NCBI RefSeq assembly: GCF_900128925.1
Contig: NZ_FQUJ01000023.1
Location: 1 to 41,351 of the forward strand
DNA: 41,351 bases
DNA from: Modicisalibacter ilicicola DSM 19980
Lineage (GTDB): Bacteria; Pseudomonadota; Gammaproteobacteria; Pseudomonadales; Halomonadaceae
Direction: 5' to 3'
Every line of letters starts with the position of its first letter. The first letter of the stretch is position 1. A program made the translations under genes and the position numbers. A model generated the notes under the pieces. That model was not told where the DNA came from, did no database searches, and saw only the letters and a list, made by a program, of their open reading frames with translations. Below, piece by piece: positions 17,168-26,069 of the stretch.

Positions 17168-17806
17168 TCACGACTTGTCGGGCTGCTTGACCATGCGCAG
17201 GTAGGGCTTCTTCTCGTCCCAGCCCTGGGGGAACAGCTCCTTGGCCTGCTCGTTGGTGACCGAGGGTACGATGATGCAGTCGTCGCCATCGGTCCAGTTC
17301 ACCGGGGTCGCCACCTTGTAGTTGTCGGTGAGCTGCAGGCTGTCGATCACCCGCAGGATCTCATCGAAATTGCGGCCGGTGCTGGCCGGGTAGGTGATGG
17401 TCAGCCGTACCTTCTTGCTGGGGTCGATGATGAACACCGAGCGCACCGTCAGGGTATCGTTGGCATTGGGGTGGATCATGCCGTAGAGGTCGCTCACCTT
17501 GCGGTCGTGATCGGCCAGCAGCGGAAAGTTCAGCCCGCAGCCCTGGGTCTCCTGGATGTCACCGGCCCAGGCCTTGTGATCCTCGAGCGGGTCCACCGAC
17601 AGGCCGATGGTCTTGACGTTGCGCTTGTCGAACTCGGGCTTGAGGCGCGAGACCTCGCCGAGCTCGGTGGTGCACACCGGGGTGAAATCCGCGGGGTGGG
17701 AGAAGAGCACCACCCAGCTGTCGCCTGCCCACTTGTGAAACTCGATCGGGCCATCGGTACTGTCCTGGGTGAAGTCGGGAGCGGTATCACCGAGTTGTAT
17801 TGCCAT
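17168..17806 (-). CDS. 1-Cys peroxiredoxin (Prx6 type)
   Basis: Cytosolic thiol peroxidase reducing hydrogen peroxide and alkyl hydroperoxides. 212 residues from ATG 17806, which has AAGGAG about 8 nt upstream; an upstream in-frame extension to 17992 lacks this. The AhpC/TSA domain carries HPADFTPVCTTELG with peroxidatic Cys45 and His37 at the usual Prx6 spacing, then a C-terminal extension (IVPSVTNEQAKELFPQGWDEKKPYLR) typical of the Prx6 group. It lies 43 nt after the ferritin-like gene and probably shares its transcript, joining peroxide removal with iron storage or DNA protection. Confidence 0.92.
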   Translation of the reverse strand: MAIQLGDTAPDFTQDSTDGPIEFHKWAGDSWVVLFSHPADFTPVCTTELGEVSRLKPEFDKRNVKTIGLSVDPLEDHKAWAGDIQETQGCGLNFPLLADHDRKVSDLYGMIHPNANDTLTVRSVFIIDPSKKVRLTITYPASTGRNFDEILRVIDSLQLTDNYKVATPVNWTDGDDCIIVPSVTNEQAKELFPQGWDEKKPYLRMVKQPDKS

Positions 17807-17849
17807 GGTCGAACTCCTTGTTGGTAAATGGATTGTGGTCTGGGGGATA

Positions 17850-18407
17850 TCAGGCGTCGTTCGTATGCAGCCGCTCGATGCCCTCCAGCAGTCCCGCCAT
17901 ATCGTCGGCGTGCTCCTCTTCCTGGGCGAGGATGTCCTCCATGATGCGACGCGAGGTGGGGTCCTTGTCTCCCAGGTAGGTGGCGATCTCACGATAGCTG
18001 TCGATGGCGATGCGCTCGGCGATCAAGTCTTCCTTGATCATCTCCTTGAGGCTGTCGCCCTCCACGTACTCTGCATGGGAGCGGCTCTGCAGTCCTTCCG
18101 GCGAGAAGTTGGGGGCGCCGCCCAGCTGCACGATGCGTTCGGCGAGCCAGTCGGCGTGCTGCTGCTCTTGCTGGGCATGTTCGAGAAATTCCTGCTTGGC
18201 GATACTCGCGCTCAGGCCGTCGGCCATGTAGTAGTGACGCTTGTAGCGCAGGGTGCAGACGATTTCCGTGGCCAGCGCTTCGTTGAGGATGTTGATCACG
18301 TTCTCGCGATCGGCGGTGTAGCCCTCGGTCACGGCGCCCTGCTCGATATGCTGGCGAGCGCGCTCGCGAAGGGTCTTCACATCGGTCAAGAATGGTTGCT
18401 GGGACAT
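17850..18407 (-). CDS. Ferritin-like (bacterioferritin/Dps-type) protein
   Basis: 185 residues from ATG 18407 with AAGGAG upstream. All-helical, with two diiron-type motifs spaced as in a four-helix ferritin: EQQHADW (about 90) and EEEHADDM (about 170), plus glutamates in helices one and three (NEALATEIVCTLRY and DLIAERIAIDSYRE). Likely role: iron oxidation and storage, lowering Fenton damage, in the cytosol. It is upstream of, and probably co-transcribed with, the 1-Cys peroxiredoxin. It is not a canonical Bfr (no clear haem methionine) nor a typical Dps, so the subfamily is left open. Confidence 0.85.
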   Translation of the reverse strand: MSQQPFLTDVKTLRERARQHIEQGAVTEGYTADRENVINILNEALATEIVCTLRYKRHYYMADGLSASIAKQEFLEHAQQEQQHADWLAERIVQLGGAPNFSPEGLQSRSHAEYVEGDSLKEMIKEDLIAERIAIDSYREIATYLGDKDPTSRRIMEDILAQEEEHADDMAGLLEGIERLHTNDA

Positions 18408-18515
18408 GAATCCTCTCCTTGAATCGGGAATGCCAACACAAGCGTAGAACATCAAGGGTCTACTGTGACCCATGAGGTCGCTCGGCGAAAGCGGCGGAGG
18501 CGGGCGAATCGAGAC

Positions 18516-19004
18516 TCAGGGCGCCGGACCCACCGTACCAAGATAACGGTTCTGCCAGTAGTCCAGGTCCAGCGACGTGGTGGTGACCTGGCGCCCGCTG
18601 CCGGGAGCATGGATCATTTGCCGTTCGCCCAGGTAGATGCCCACGTGGGTCGCCTTGCTGCCGGAACCGAAGAACAGCAGGTCGCCGGGACGGACAGTGT
18701 CGCGTTCGGGCAATCGGGAAAACTGCTGATGGGCGGTGCGCGGCACCTGGATACCGGCAGCGGCATAGGCCATCTGTACCAGGCCCGAACAATCCAGGCC
18801 ACGCGACGTCGTGCCGCCATAGCGGTAAGGAATCCCCAGCGCCTGGCGAGCACTGGCCAGGATCATCGCCCGTTCGATGGAGAGCGCCGACGGCGTCGAC
18901 GCCTCTTCCTGCACCTTCATCTCGCGACCGGCACAGCCGGCGAGTGCCAGCATCAGCAACGTGACGATCCAGACTCGGCGACGCAGCATGCACGATGACG
19001 TCAT
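18516..19004 (-). CDS. NlpC/P60 family lipoprotein (cell-wall endopeptidase)
   Basis: 162 residues. The N-terminus is a lipoprotein signal (WIVTLLMLALAGCAG, lipobox LAGC), so it is probably outer-membrane anchored in the periplasm. The NlpC/P60 domain has the catalytic Cys in GLDCSGLVQMAY, a His in SKATHVGIYLG, and a third polar residue in QMIHAPGSGR. The family cleaves peptide bonds in peptidoglycan stems, and the size matches Spr/MepS-like hydrolases. The ATG at 19004 has AAGG 6 nt upstream. Monocistronic as far as can be seen. Confidence 0.88.
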   Translation of the reverse strand: MTSSCMLRRRVWIVTLLMLALAGCAGREMKVQEEASTPSALSIERAMILASARQALGIPYRYGGTTSRGLDCSGLVQMAYAAAGIQVPRTAHQQFSRLPERDTVRPGDLLFFGSGSKATHVGIYLGERQMIHAPGSGRQVTTTSLDLDYWQNRYLGTVGPAP

Positions 19005-19203
19005 GAGCGACCTTCGTGGGTATCGGTAGTCGTGACATTCTTACCCATAATCTAGCGTCTCTTCGCGCCGCGGGCCATTGTGGTCGAGCCTCTGTTCGCC
19101 CCGGACCGTCGCCTGGGTTGAAACGAACTCCATGATAAAACAGTGTTATAGTCGTTCGTGCCTACAATAATCACTGTTTACTTGGTTGCGAAGGAGTTCT
19201 TCC

Positions 19204-20172
19204 ATGATCAGACAACGCTCGTTCACCTTGATTGCCGGTACGGCCCTCGCGATGGCGCCTCTGACATTCCCCATCAGCGCCATGGCGCAGCAGGAGGATG
19301 CCAGCGTGCGCTTCTCCGCGCCGGCCTGGCCCGGGGTCACCGTCAAGACCGCCATGGCCTCGGCATTGCTCGAGGCGCTGGGATACCGGCCCAGCCAGCA
19401 GGAGATCAGCGCCACCATTACCTACGAGGCGCTCAACCTCGGCGAGGTGGACGCCTTTCTCGCTGCCTGGCTGCCCGGTCAGCAGAGCATGTACGATCCC
19501 ACCATGGAAAAGGGCAACCTCGTCGACCTGGGCAACAACGTCGACGGTGCGCGGCTGGGCTTCGCGGTACCGCGCTATGTCGCCGAAGCCGGCGTCACCT
19601 CGGCCGAGGACCTGGACAAGGAGGAGTTCGCCGAGCGCTTCGACCGCATCATCTACAACATCGAGGCCGGTTCCGGGATGAGCGAGATTCTCAACGGCGC
19701 GGTGGACGAGGACATCTACGGTCTGGGCGACTGGGATCTTTCCGAAACCTCGACCCCCGGCATGCTCAGCGTGGTGAAGGATGCCATCAGCAACGACGAG
19801 TGGGTGGTCTTCGGCGCCTGGACGCCGCACTGGATGAACATCGAGTACGACATCGTCTACCTCGACGACCCGGAGGACCTGTGGGGGCCGGACAGCGGAA
19901 GCAGCGACGTGCGCACCCTGCTCAACAAATCCTTTGCCGAGTCCCACCCCAACGCCCGGAAGTTCCTCGACCAGCTGACGATCTCCTCCGAGGATCAGAG
20001 CAAGATGATCATGGGCTTCGGCTACGAAGAACGCGAGCCCGAGGAAGTGGCCGAGGAGTGGATCAAGAACAACCCCGGCAAGATCAAGGCCTTCGCCGAG
20101 GGCGTGACGACCCGTGACGGCGAGCCTGCCTGGCCGGCACTGAAGCAGGCCTTCGATCTGTCCGATGCCTGA
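19204..20172 (+). CDS. Glycine betaine/choline-type ABC transporter substrate-binding protein (orphan)
   Basis: 322 residues from ATG 19204, with AAGGAG 7 nt upstream; an earlier TTG frame start is not needed. Signal peptide ending near ISAMAQQ, then an OpuAC/ProX-like domain with APAWPGVTVKTAMASALLEALGY, AFLAAWLPGQQSMYDP, GSGMSEI and WVVFGAWTPHWMN; the tryptophans of the last segments are those that cage quaternary ammonium ligands in the family. Role: periplasmic capture of betaine- or choline-like compatible solutes, sensible in a halophile. No permease or ATPase gene is adjacent, so it must feed a transporter encoded elsewhere. A terminator follows directly. Confidence 0.87.
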   Translation: MIRQRSFTLIAGTALAMAPLTFPISAMAQQEDASVRFSAPAWPGVTVKTAMASALLEALGYRPSQQEISATITYEALNLGEVDAFLAAWLPGQQSMYDPTMEKGNLVDLGNNVDGARLGFAVPRYVAEAGVTSAEDLDKEEFAERFDRIIYNIEAGSGMSEILNGAVDEDIYGLGDWDLSETSTPGMLSVVKDAISNDEWVVFGAWTPHWMNIEYDIVYLDDPEDLWGPDSGSSDVRTLLNKSFAESHPNARKFLDQLTISSEDQSKMIMGFGYEEREPEEVAEEWIKNNPGKIKAFAEGVTTRDGEPAWPALKQAFDLSDA

Positions 20173-20211
20173 TCGGCAAGGTCGGCTTGGGTGCAAGCCG
20201 CAGGGAATATC

Positions 20212-20242
20212 GCCCGGCACCAGGATGCCGGGCAGCGTCTTT
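20212..20242 (+). terminator. Terminator between betaine-type binding protein and gloA
   Basis: 8-bp perfect stem GCCCGGCA/TGCCGGGC (20212-20219 with 20226-20233), 6-nt loop, followed by AGCGTCTTTTC on the plus strand. It lies between two convergent genes; only the plus strand has a T-run. Confidence 0.75.
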
Positions 20243-20779
20243 TCAACGACCCATCTGGCTCATCAATGCCGCCTCGACGATCTCGATCCAGTAGCCGTCC
20301 GGGTCTTTCACGAAGGCGACGTTCTTCATCTTGCCCTCTTCGGGGCGTTTGACGAACGTCACCTCGTTGCTCTCCAGCCAGTGAATGGCCGTCGCCAGAT
20401 CCGGGACCGAGAAGCAGATATGGCCAAAGCCCTGGGGTTCGGCATTGCCGTCGTGATAGGCGAAGTCGGCCTGGTCCTCGGTGCCCCAGTTATGGGTCAG
20501 TTCGAGTACGCCGCGCCGACTGAAGGTCCACATGGTGCGTTCCCCCACGTCCTCGGGCACCGTCTCGTCCACGTCCACCCGGGCGAGGAAATAGAGCGTG
20601 AACTGCATCTCCGGGAAATCCAGCTTGCGCAGCACGCGCATGCCGAACACCCGGCTGTAGAAGGCCAGGGAACGCTGGGGCTCCTTGATGCGCAGCATGG
20701 TGTGATTGAAGGTGAAGCCCGAGGTCTCCGGCGGTACCTTCTGCTCCACGCCGGGATGCTGTTCGGTGAATATGGTCAT
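20243..20779 (-). CDS. gloA: Lactoylglutathione lyase (glyoxalase I)
   Basis: Turns the methylglyoxal-glutathione hemithioacetal into S-lactoylglutathione in the cytosol. 178 residues, the longer form found in pseudomonads and eukaryotes rather than the 135-residue E. coli form. Metal ligands are visible: His in FNHTMLRIKEP, Glu in VLELTHNWG, His in GFGHICFSV and Glu in DGYWIEIVE. Convergent with the betaine-type binding-protein gene. No operon partner. Confidence 0.93.
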   Translation of the reverse strand: MTIFTEQHPGVEQKVPPETSGFTFNHTMLRIKEPQRSLAFYSRVFGMRVLRKLDFPEMQFTLYFLARVDVDETVPEDVGERTMWTFSRRGVLELTHNWGTEDQADFAYHDGNAEPQGFGHICFSVPDLATAIHWLESNEVTFVKRPEEGKMKNVAFVKDPDGYWIEIVEAALMSQMGR

Positions 20780-20858
20780 AGAAGCGGCTCCTTGCTGTGC
20801 GTCGTTGGCGAGTGCTCTATAGCGTAGCGCACTCGACGGATCGTCTCATTGCCGCCCC

Positions 20859-21977
20859 TCATTCGGGAGCGTAGCCGGTCATCTCCAGGTAGCCGACCCC
20901 CTCCTGGCTGCCCTCGACGCTCACCATGCCCTCCCAGTAGGCAAACGAGGTGTCCATCCACTGGTCCGGATGACGCGCGCGCACCGTCACGTCCAGCCCA
21001 TGACCGGGCACCTCGACGCGCCAGGTCGTCGGCAGCTCGCGCCCGGCGACCCGGCTGTCATCGAGCGGCGTCAGGCGCAGCTCGTCGCCGACGAGGGGAG
21101 TGACCTCGCCCTGGGGCGTGATCCAGCTCCCCGAGAGGTAATCGCCGCCGTCCCCCTTTTCATCGCTGCCCCCGCGCAGGCGGAAGGCCATCAGCTTGGC
21201 GCCACCATCCAGATGCAGCGAGAACCAGTCCCAGCCGCTCTGGGTGGGGCCCAGCAACTGGCTGCTCCACTCCCGGTCCAGCCAAGCCCTGCCGCCGACT
21301 GCGATGACTTCGCCGTCGAGGCGCAGCTGGCCGGTGACGCGATAGAACGGCTGACTGTAGTACATCGAGCCCTGGCCATCGGCGGATTTCTGACTGAACC
21401 CGGCGTCGCCGTGGCGCACCAGCGGCCCCTCGGCATCGAGGTTCAGACGATAGCCGAAGGTCTCATCGCTTGCCTGTACCACAAGACGATCGAGGCCTGC
21501 CGTGGCGTCGGTAGCCCGCAGCGACCAGTCGTCGATCCAGGCCGCGAAGGGGGCCGCCTCCACCCCGGCCTGACCGACGCCCCCTCGGGCGAAGCGTTCG
21601 CTGAAGCGATGATCGCCCAGGGTCGACAGGGCCGCGTGGGCCATCCACAGCTGTCGGCTGGTCCAGGGCGACGGCGTCTCCAGGGCAGGATCGGCCGGCG
21701 CCATGGCCTGGCGAAACAGCGTCCACTGCACGCCGAAGGCTCGCCCGTCTTCGTCGACGAGGTTGGCGGTGAGATACCACCACTCGATGCGGTAGTCCGG
21801 GTGCGGGCCGTGGTCGGCGGGGAAGGCCAGCGTCGTGCCGGGGCGTGCCTGGCGGAAGTCGGCGGTGTCCTCGCCGAGGCCGGCATAGCTGGTCGATGTC
21901 GGCCGTTCGTCGGGCCAGAACTGCCAGCCCAGGAGCAGTGCGGCAATGAGTGTCAGCAGCAGGAGGATACGCGTCAT
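20859..21977 (-). CDS. Lipocalin-like AttH/CrtC-type secreted protein
   Basis: 372 residues from ATG 21977, which overlaps the stop of the FtsX-like gene as ATGA. N-terminal hydrophobic segment MTRILLLLTLIAALLLGWQF acts as a signal or anchor. The body matches the AttH/CrtC lipocalin-like family: FPADHGPHPDYRIEWWYLTANL near residue 50, FGVQWTLFR, WLDREWSSQLLGPTQSGWDWFSLHLDGG, and a C-terminal half rich in beta strands with YWEGMV. Known members accompany a MacB/LolCDE-like ABC transporter, as here, and are thought to bind a lipophilic ligand outside the inner membrane. Last gene of the zinc-linked operon. Its ligand is unknown; enzyme activity like CrtC hydratase is unlikely in this context. 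Confidence 0.85.
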   Translation of the reverse strand: MTRILLLLTLIAALLLGWQFWPDERPTSTSYAGLGEDTADFRQARPGTTLAFPADHGPHPDYRIEWWYLTANLVDEDGRAFGVQWTLFRQAMAPADPALETPSPWTSRQLWMAHAALSTLGDHRFSERFARGGVGQAGVEAAPFAAWIDDWSLRATDATAGLDRLVVQASDETFGYRLNLDAEGPLVRHGDAGFSQKSADGQGSMYYSQPFYRVTGQLRLDGEVIAVGGRAWLDREWSSQLLGPTQSGWDWFSLHLDGGAKLMAFRLRGGSDEKGDGGDYLSGSWITPQGEVTPLVGDELRLTPLDDSRVAGRELPTTWRVEVPGHGLDVTVRARHPDQWMDTSFAYWEGMVSVEGSQEGVGYLEMTGYAPE

Positions 21978-24448
21978 TCGGCGGCAAACTCCTGCAAGAG
22001 CTGGCGGGGCGGAATGCGCCACAAGCGCCAGGCGGGCAACAGGGCGGCCAGGGCGGCAACCAGCGCGGCCAGCACGAGGGTCAGGAGCATCTGCCCGGGA
22101 AACAGGTGCAGCGGCAAGCGCCAGCCGAAGGCCGCGACGTTGATCACTGCCACCAGAACCCCGGCCAGCAGCAGCCCCAGGGGAATCGCCAGCAGCGCGG
22201 TGCCCAGGGCCGCGCCCACCAGCTGAACGAGTTGCAACCCGACCAGTCGTCCCCGGGACACGCCCAGCGCCCAGAGCGGTGCCAGCTGGGCACGGCGCGT
22301 CTCGGCCTGGGCCAGCAGGGTGGTCAGCAGCGCCAGCCCCGCGACCCCCAGGGTCAGCGCGTTGAGCGCCCGGGTGATGGCGAAGGTACGCTCGAACACC
22401 TCGGTGGCGGTCCGCTTGAGGGCCTGCTGGTCGATCATCGCGGCATCCCCGAGCAAGGTAAAGCGTTGTGCGAGTGCCCCCCGCAGCCGATCCAGGGCCT
22501 GCTCCCGGGCCTGGGTCGGCGCCAATACCACCCCCAGGGTGCCCGGGGGGGCATCGAACCGGGCGGCGAGACGGCTGACCGGCAGCACGATCTCGCCGCG
22601 CGGATTGCCGTAGTCCGGGTAGACCGCCGCAATCTGCATCGTCACGACGCCCCGGGACGCCTTCAATCGCAGCACGTCGCCGGGCTCCAGCCCGTGGCGT
22701 CGCGCCAGCTGCTCGTTGACGAAGGCTGCCTCCCGGGTCAGCGCGGCCCAGGCCGCCTCGCGACCGTCGAGGGTGTCGAGCAGCGGCCAGTGCCGGCGCA
22801 GGATCGGCTCCGGGGCGATGCCGAACAGCGTGACCGGAGAAGCCTCCCCTCGTTCATCGATCAGCCGGGTCTCGGCCTGGCGGGTGGGCAGCAGGGTATC
22901 GACCTCGGGACGTTGCCTGAGCCATTCGTGAAGCTCGCCGGCCTGATCGGCAGGCGGGCGCACGTAGAGATCGGCCAGCAGGCGCTGATCGAGCCAGTCG
23001 AGGAAGGTCAGGCGGAAGCCGCCGACCATGCTGCCCACCCCCAGGTTGGCGGAAAGGGCCAGCAGCAGTGCCATCATCGCCAGGGAGAGCCTGGGCAATT
23101 GCAGTTGCAGGTCGGCGACGGCCCACTGCGACAGCACGGCTCGACCGGGCAGGCGGTGGGTAAGCAAGTGCAATGCGCCACCCAGCAGTGGCGGCAGCCA
23201 GAGCGCGGTACCCAGCAGCAGCAAGGCCACCAGCGTGAAGCCCAGGGCGAGCTCCCGCTGCCCGGGCTGGCTGCCCAGTTGCCACCACAGCAGTGCGGCG
23301 ACGCCCAGCAGCAAGCCGCCGACCAGCGCCTGGACACGTAGCTGGCGTTGCAGCCTGGCGCGCCAGGCCTGGACCTGGCCCAGGGCCAGGACACTCACCC
23401 GGGAGGCCCGCCACAGCAGGCTGGCGCCAGCGGTGACGAGCCCGCCGAGGGTGATGGCAAAGCCGCCCACCCAATAGTGCCAGGGCAGGGTCAACGAGCC
23501 ACTCACCGTGGCATCGTAGAGGGCATCCAGGGTGGCCGCCACGTCAGGCAGCAGCAGTCGGGCCAGGATCACGCCGCTGACGATGCCGAGCAGTGCGCCC
23601 AGGGTACCGATCAGCAGCAGTTCCAGACCCAGCGCCAGGACCAGGGTGCGACCCGGCACTCCCAACGCCCGCAGGGTGCGCAGCAACCCCATGCGCTGCT
23701 CCAGGGCCAGGCCCAGGGCGGCATGCACGATGAACAGCCCCACCACCAGGGCCAGCAGGCCCATGGCGGTCAGATTGAGATGGAAACTGTCGGCGAGCTG
23801 GCCCGGCGAGGCCGGGGCGGCCGGCGAGGTGCGCACGAACGCCGACGGCAGATCGACCCGCCGGTTCGGGGCGATCATCAGCCGGGTCAATCGATGGCCC
23901 TTGTCGAGCAGCCGCGCGGCGACCGCGATGTCGGTCACCAGGGTGGCCGGCGGCAGGCCGGAATCGACTTCCAGGGGCGGCAGACGGGCATCGCTGCGCG
24001 CGAGGTCGAGGCTGTCCGGGGCCACCCGGGCACGATGGGGCGGCAATAGCCAGTCGCGCAGGGATGCCGCGTCTGCGTCCTGCCGGGCCAGGGGCGTTCC
24101 ACCGGGCAGGGTCAGGGGCTCGATGCCGATCAACGTCAGCGACTCGCCGTCGGCGAGCTCCAGCTCGCCCTCGATGACCGGCGAGACCGGCACGCCGGCA
24201 CGCCGCAGGGCGAGATAGTCGTCCAGGGTCAGGGGCGCGTCGTCGCGGCGCTCGACATGATCCAGGTCGCTGCTGAACAATGCCTCGGCTCGGGCGTAGC
24301 TCTCCCGGGCCGAGGCGTTGATGGCCTGCACGCCGCTCCACAGGGCGCTGGCGACCCAGAGCCCCAGCAGCAGCATGAGCAGCTGGCCGGGGTGGGGCCG
24401 ATAGTGCGACAACAGTGTTGCCAGGGTGGTGCGCATGACCGCACTCAT
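21974..24448 (-). CDS. FtsX-like ABC transporter permease
   Basis: 824 residues, inner membrane. An N-terminal helix is followed by a large periplasmic domain (about 45-250), a cluster of helices around residues 255-470, another periplasmic part, and a last set of three helices (about 690-815) with FtsX-type sequence. This doubled FtsX layout is found in AttF/AttG and YbbP-like permeases that work with a MacB/LolD-type ATPase to move lipids, lipoproteins or peptides out of the membrane. Overlaps the ATPase gene upstream and the lipocalin gene downstream as ATGA on both sides, so the three products are probably made in fixed ratio. Confidence 0.87.
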   Translation of the reverse strand: MSAVMRTTLATLLSHYRPHPGQLLMLLLGLWVASALWSGVQAINASARESYARAEALFSSDLDHVERRDDAPLTLDDYLALRRAGVPVSPVIEGELELADGESLTLIGIEPLTLPGGTPLARQDADAASLRDWLLPPHRARVAPDSLDLARSDARLPPLEVDSGLPPATLVTDIAVAARLLDKGHRLTRLMIAPNRRVDLPSAFVRTSPAAPASPGQLADSFHLNLTAMGLLALVVGLFIVHAALGLALEQRMGLLRTLRALGVPGRTLVLALGLELLLIGTLGALLGIVSGVILARLLLPDVAATLDALYDATVSGSLTLPWHYWVGGFAITLGGLVTAGASLLWRASRVSVLALGQVQAWRARLQRQLRVQALVGGLLLGVAALLWWQLGSQPGQRELALGFTLVALLLLGTALWLPPLLGGALHLLTHRLPGRAVLSQWAVADLQLQLPRLSLAMMALLLALSANLGVGSMVGGFRLTFLDWLDQRLLADLYVRPPADQAGELHEWLRQRPEVDTLLPTRQAETRLIDERGEASPVTLFGIAPEPILRRHWPLLDTLDGREAAWAALTREAAFVNEQLARRHGLEPGDVLRLKASRGVVTMQIAAVYPDYGNPRGEIVLPVSRLAARFDAPPGTLGVVLAPTQAREQALDRLRGALAQRFTLLGDAAMIDQQALKRTATEVFERTFAITRALNALTLGVAGLALLTTLLAQAETRRAQLAPLWALGVSRGRLVGLQLVQLVGAALGTALLAIPLGLLLAGVLVAVINVAAFGWRLPLHLFPGQMLLTLVLAALVAALAALLPAWRLWRIPPRQLLQEFAAE

Positions 24449-25110
24449 CGGCCGGGTTCCAGCAGGCGCCCGCGTGCGAGGCGCAGGCGTCGCCCCATGG
24501 GGGCGGCGACCCGGGTGCTGTGGGTGACCACCAGCAGCGCGCAGCCGCTTTCGTCGATCAGCGTCTGAAGCAGTGCCAGCACCTGGTCCGCCACGGCTTC
24601 GTCGAGGTTGCCGGTAGGCTCATCCGCCAGCAGCAATTGCGGGCGCGGCGCCAGGGCGCGGCCGATGGCCAGGCGCTGCTGCTGGCCGCCGGAAAGCTGC
24701 TCCGGATAGCGATCGTCCAGCCCGTCGAGTCCCAGCCGGGCGAGCAGGTGATCGGTCCAGGCGCGATCATCGCGGCCCGCGAGCCGCGCCTGCAGGGTGA
24801 GGTTGTCGCGCACCGAGAGACTCGGCACCAGATGGAACTGCTGGAACACCAGACCCAGCCGGTGGCGGCGAAGGGAGGCGCGCGCGGGCTCGCTCAAGGC
24901 GGAGAGGCGTTGGCCATCGAGCTCGACGCTGCCACTGTCCGGCAGGTCCAGGCCCGCGGCCAGGTGCAAGAGCGTCGACTTGCCGCTGCCGGATTCGCCC
25001 ATCAACGCCAGGCTCTCGCCCGCAGCCAGCTCAAGATCGACGCTGTCGAGCACCCGCAGCGGCCCCTGGGGCGTCGGGTAGGTCTTGGTGATGCCGCTCA
25101 GTCGCAGCAT
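24445..25110 (-). CDS. ABC transporter ATP-binding protein, MacB/LolD type
   Basis: 221 residues. Walker [10 protein letters not shown], signature [12 protein letters not shown], Walker [10 protein letters not shown] followed by NLDEAVADQ, and the H-loop VVTHS are all present, so it should hydrolyse ATP. The sequence is of the MacB/LolD group that pairs with FtsX-like permeases, one of which follows with a 4-nt overlap. Its start is 14 nt after the znuA stop, which puts it on the same transcript as the zinc importer. Confidence 0.92.
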   Translation of the reverse strand: MLRLSGITKTYPTPQGPLRVLDSVDLELAAGESLALMGESGSGKSTLLHLAAGLDLPDSGSVELDGQRLSALSEPARASLRRHRLGLVFQQFHLVPSLSVRDNLTLQARLAGRDDRAWTDHLLARLGLDGLDDRYPEQLSGGQQQRLAIGRALAPRPQLLLADEPTGNLDEAVADQVLALLQTLIDESGCALLVVTHSTRVAAPMGRRLRLARGRLLEPGR

Positions 25111-25124
25111 GGCGCTCCTATCGG

Positions 25125-26069
25125 CTAGTCCTGCGTCTTGGTAGAGGTCAGACCCTCATGTAGCAAGGTAGCATTATGGCGCATCATGCCCGCATAGGTG
25201 CTGGCTTCGCCTTCCCGGGCCAGGGCGCCGGAGTAGAGCGTGCCGGCGATGGGCAGGCCGGTCTCTTCCGCCAGCTGGCGAATGATGCCCGGGTTGGCGA
25301 TGTTCTCGAGAAACAGCGCCGGTACCTGATTCTCGCGGATGATATCGATCAGCCGTGCCATGTCGGCCGCAGAAGGGGCAGAGGCGGTGTTCAGTCCCGC
25401 CGGCGACAGCAGTCGCACGGCATAGGCATCGGCGAAGTAGCCGAAGGCCTCATGGCCAGTGACCACCACCCGTTGCGCCTCGGGAATGGCGGCCATCAGG
25501 TCGTGGATCTCGCGGTCCAGTGCCTCAAGTTCATCAAGATACCGCGCGGCGTTGCGACGATAGGCCTCGGCATGGGCCGGGTCGGCCTCGATCAGCCCAT
25601 CGCGGATGTTGGCGACATACTGCTGGCCGCGGGCCACGTCCAGCCAGGCGTGAGGGTCGGCCTCACCATGGTCGTGGTCGTGGTCGTGGTCATGATCGTG
25701 GTCGTCGTCCCGCTCATCGTCTGCAGGGCCATCGCCCGCCAGGGGCGTGATGCCGTCGCTGGCGGTCACGCGTACGCCGCTGTAGTCGCTGGCCTCGATC
25801 AGGCGTTGCATCCAGCCTTCCAGTTGCAGGCCGTTGAACACCAGCAGGTCGGCCCGGGTCAGGTGACGAGCGTCCGTGGGGCTGGGCGAGAAGGCGTGAA
25901 TGTCGCTATCCGGGGCGACCAGGGAGGTGACGTCGACATGATCGCCCCCCACCTGCCGGGTCATGTCGGCCAGGATGCTGAAGCTGGCCACCACGCGTAG
26001 CGGTTCGGCGGCATGGGCACCTGGCAGGCTGGCGGCCAGCAGCAGGGCAAGAATCCAGGCTCTGTTCAT
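25125..26069 (-). CDS. znuA: Zinc ABC transporter periplasmic binding protein ZnuA
   Basis: 314 residues from ATG 26069 (alternative GTG at 26072), overlapping the znuB stop. Signal peptide MNRAWILALLLAASLPGAHA. Metal ligands of the ZnuA fold are seen in DIHAFSPSP, DPHAWLD and VTGHEAFGYF. Between the first and second lies an acidic and histidine-rich loop with five DH pairs (about residues 125-140), typical for zinc rather than manganese members; it shows in DNA as a GTGGTC-like tandem repeat around 25670-25710. Role: captures zinc in the periplasm for ZnuB/ZnuC. Probably Zur-repressed through the operator at 27881-27895. Confidence 0.92.
   Translation of the reverse strand: MNRAWILALLLAASLPGAHAAEPLRVVASFSILADMTRQVGGDHVDVTSLVAPDSDIHAFSPSPTDARHLTRADLLVFNGLQLEGWMQRLIEASDYSGVRVTASDGITPLAGDGPADDERDDDHDHDHDHDHDHGEADPHAWLDVARGQQYVANIRDGLIEADPAHAEAYRRNAARYLDELEALDREIHDLMAAIPEAQRVVVTGHEAFGYFADAYAVRLLSPAGLNTASAPSAADMARLIDIIRENQVPALFLENIANPGIIRQLAEETGLPIAGTLYSGALAREGEASTYAGMMRHNATLLHEGLTSTKTQD

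Noticed and set aside
17807-17992. N-terminal extension of the peroxiredoxin ORF
   Set aside because: It overlaps the end of the ferritin-like gene, while ATG 17806 has AAGGAG and gives the exact family N-terminus.
25664-25715. GTGGTC-type tandem DNA repeat
   Set aside because: It only encodes the Asp-His loop of ZnuA and needs no separate explanation.
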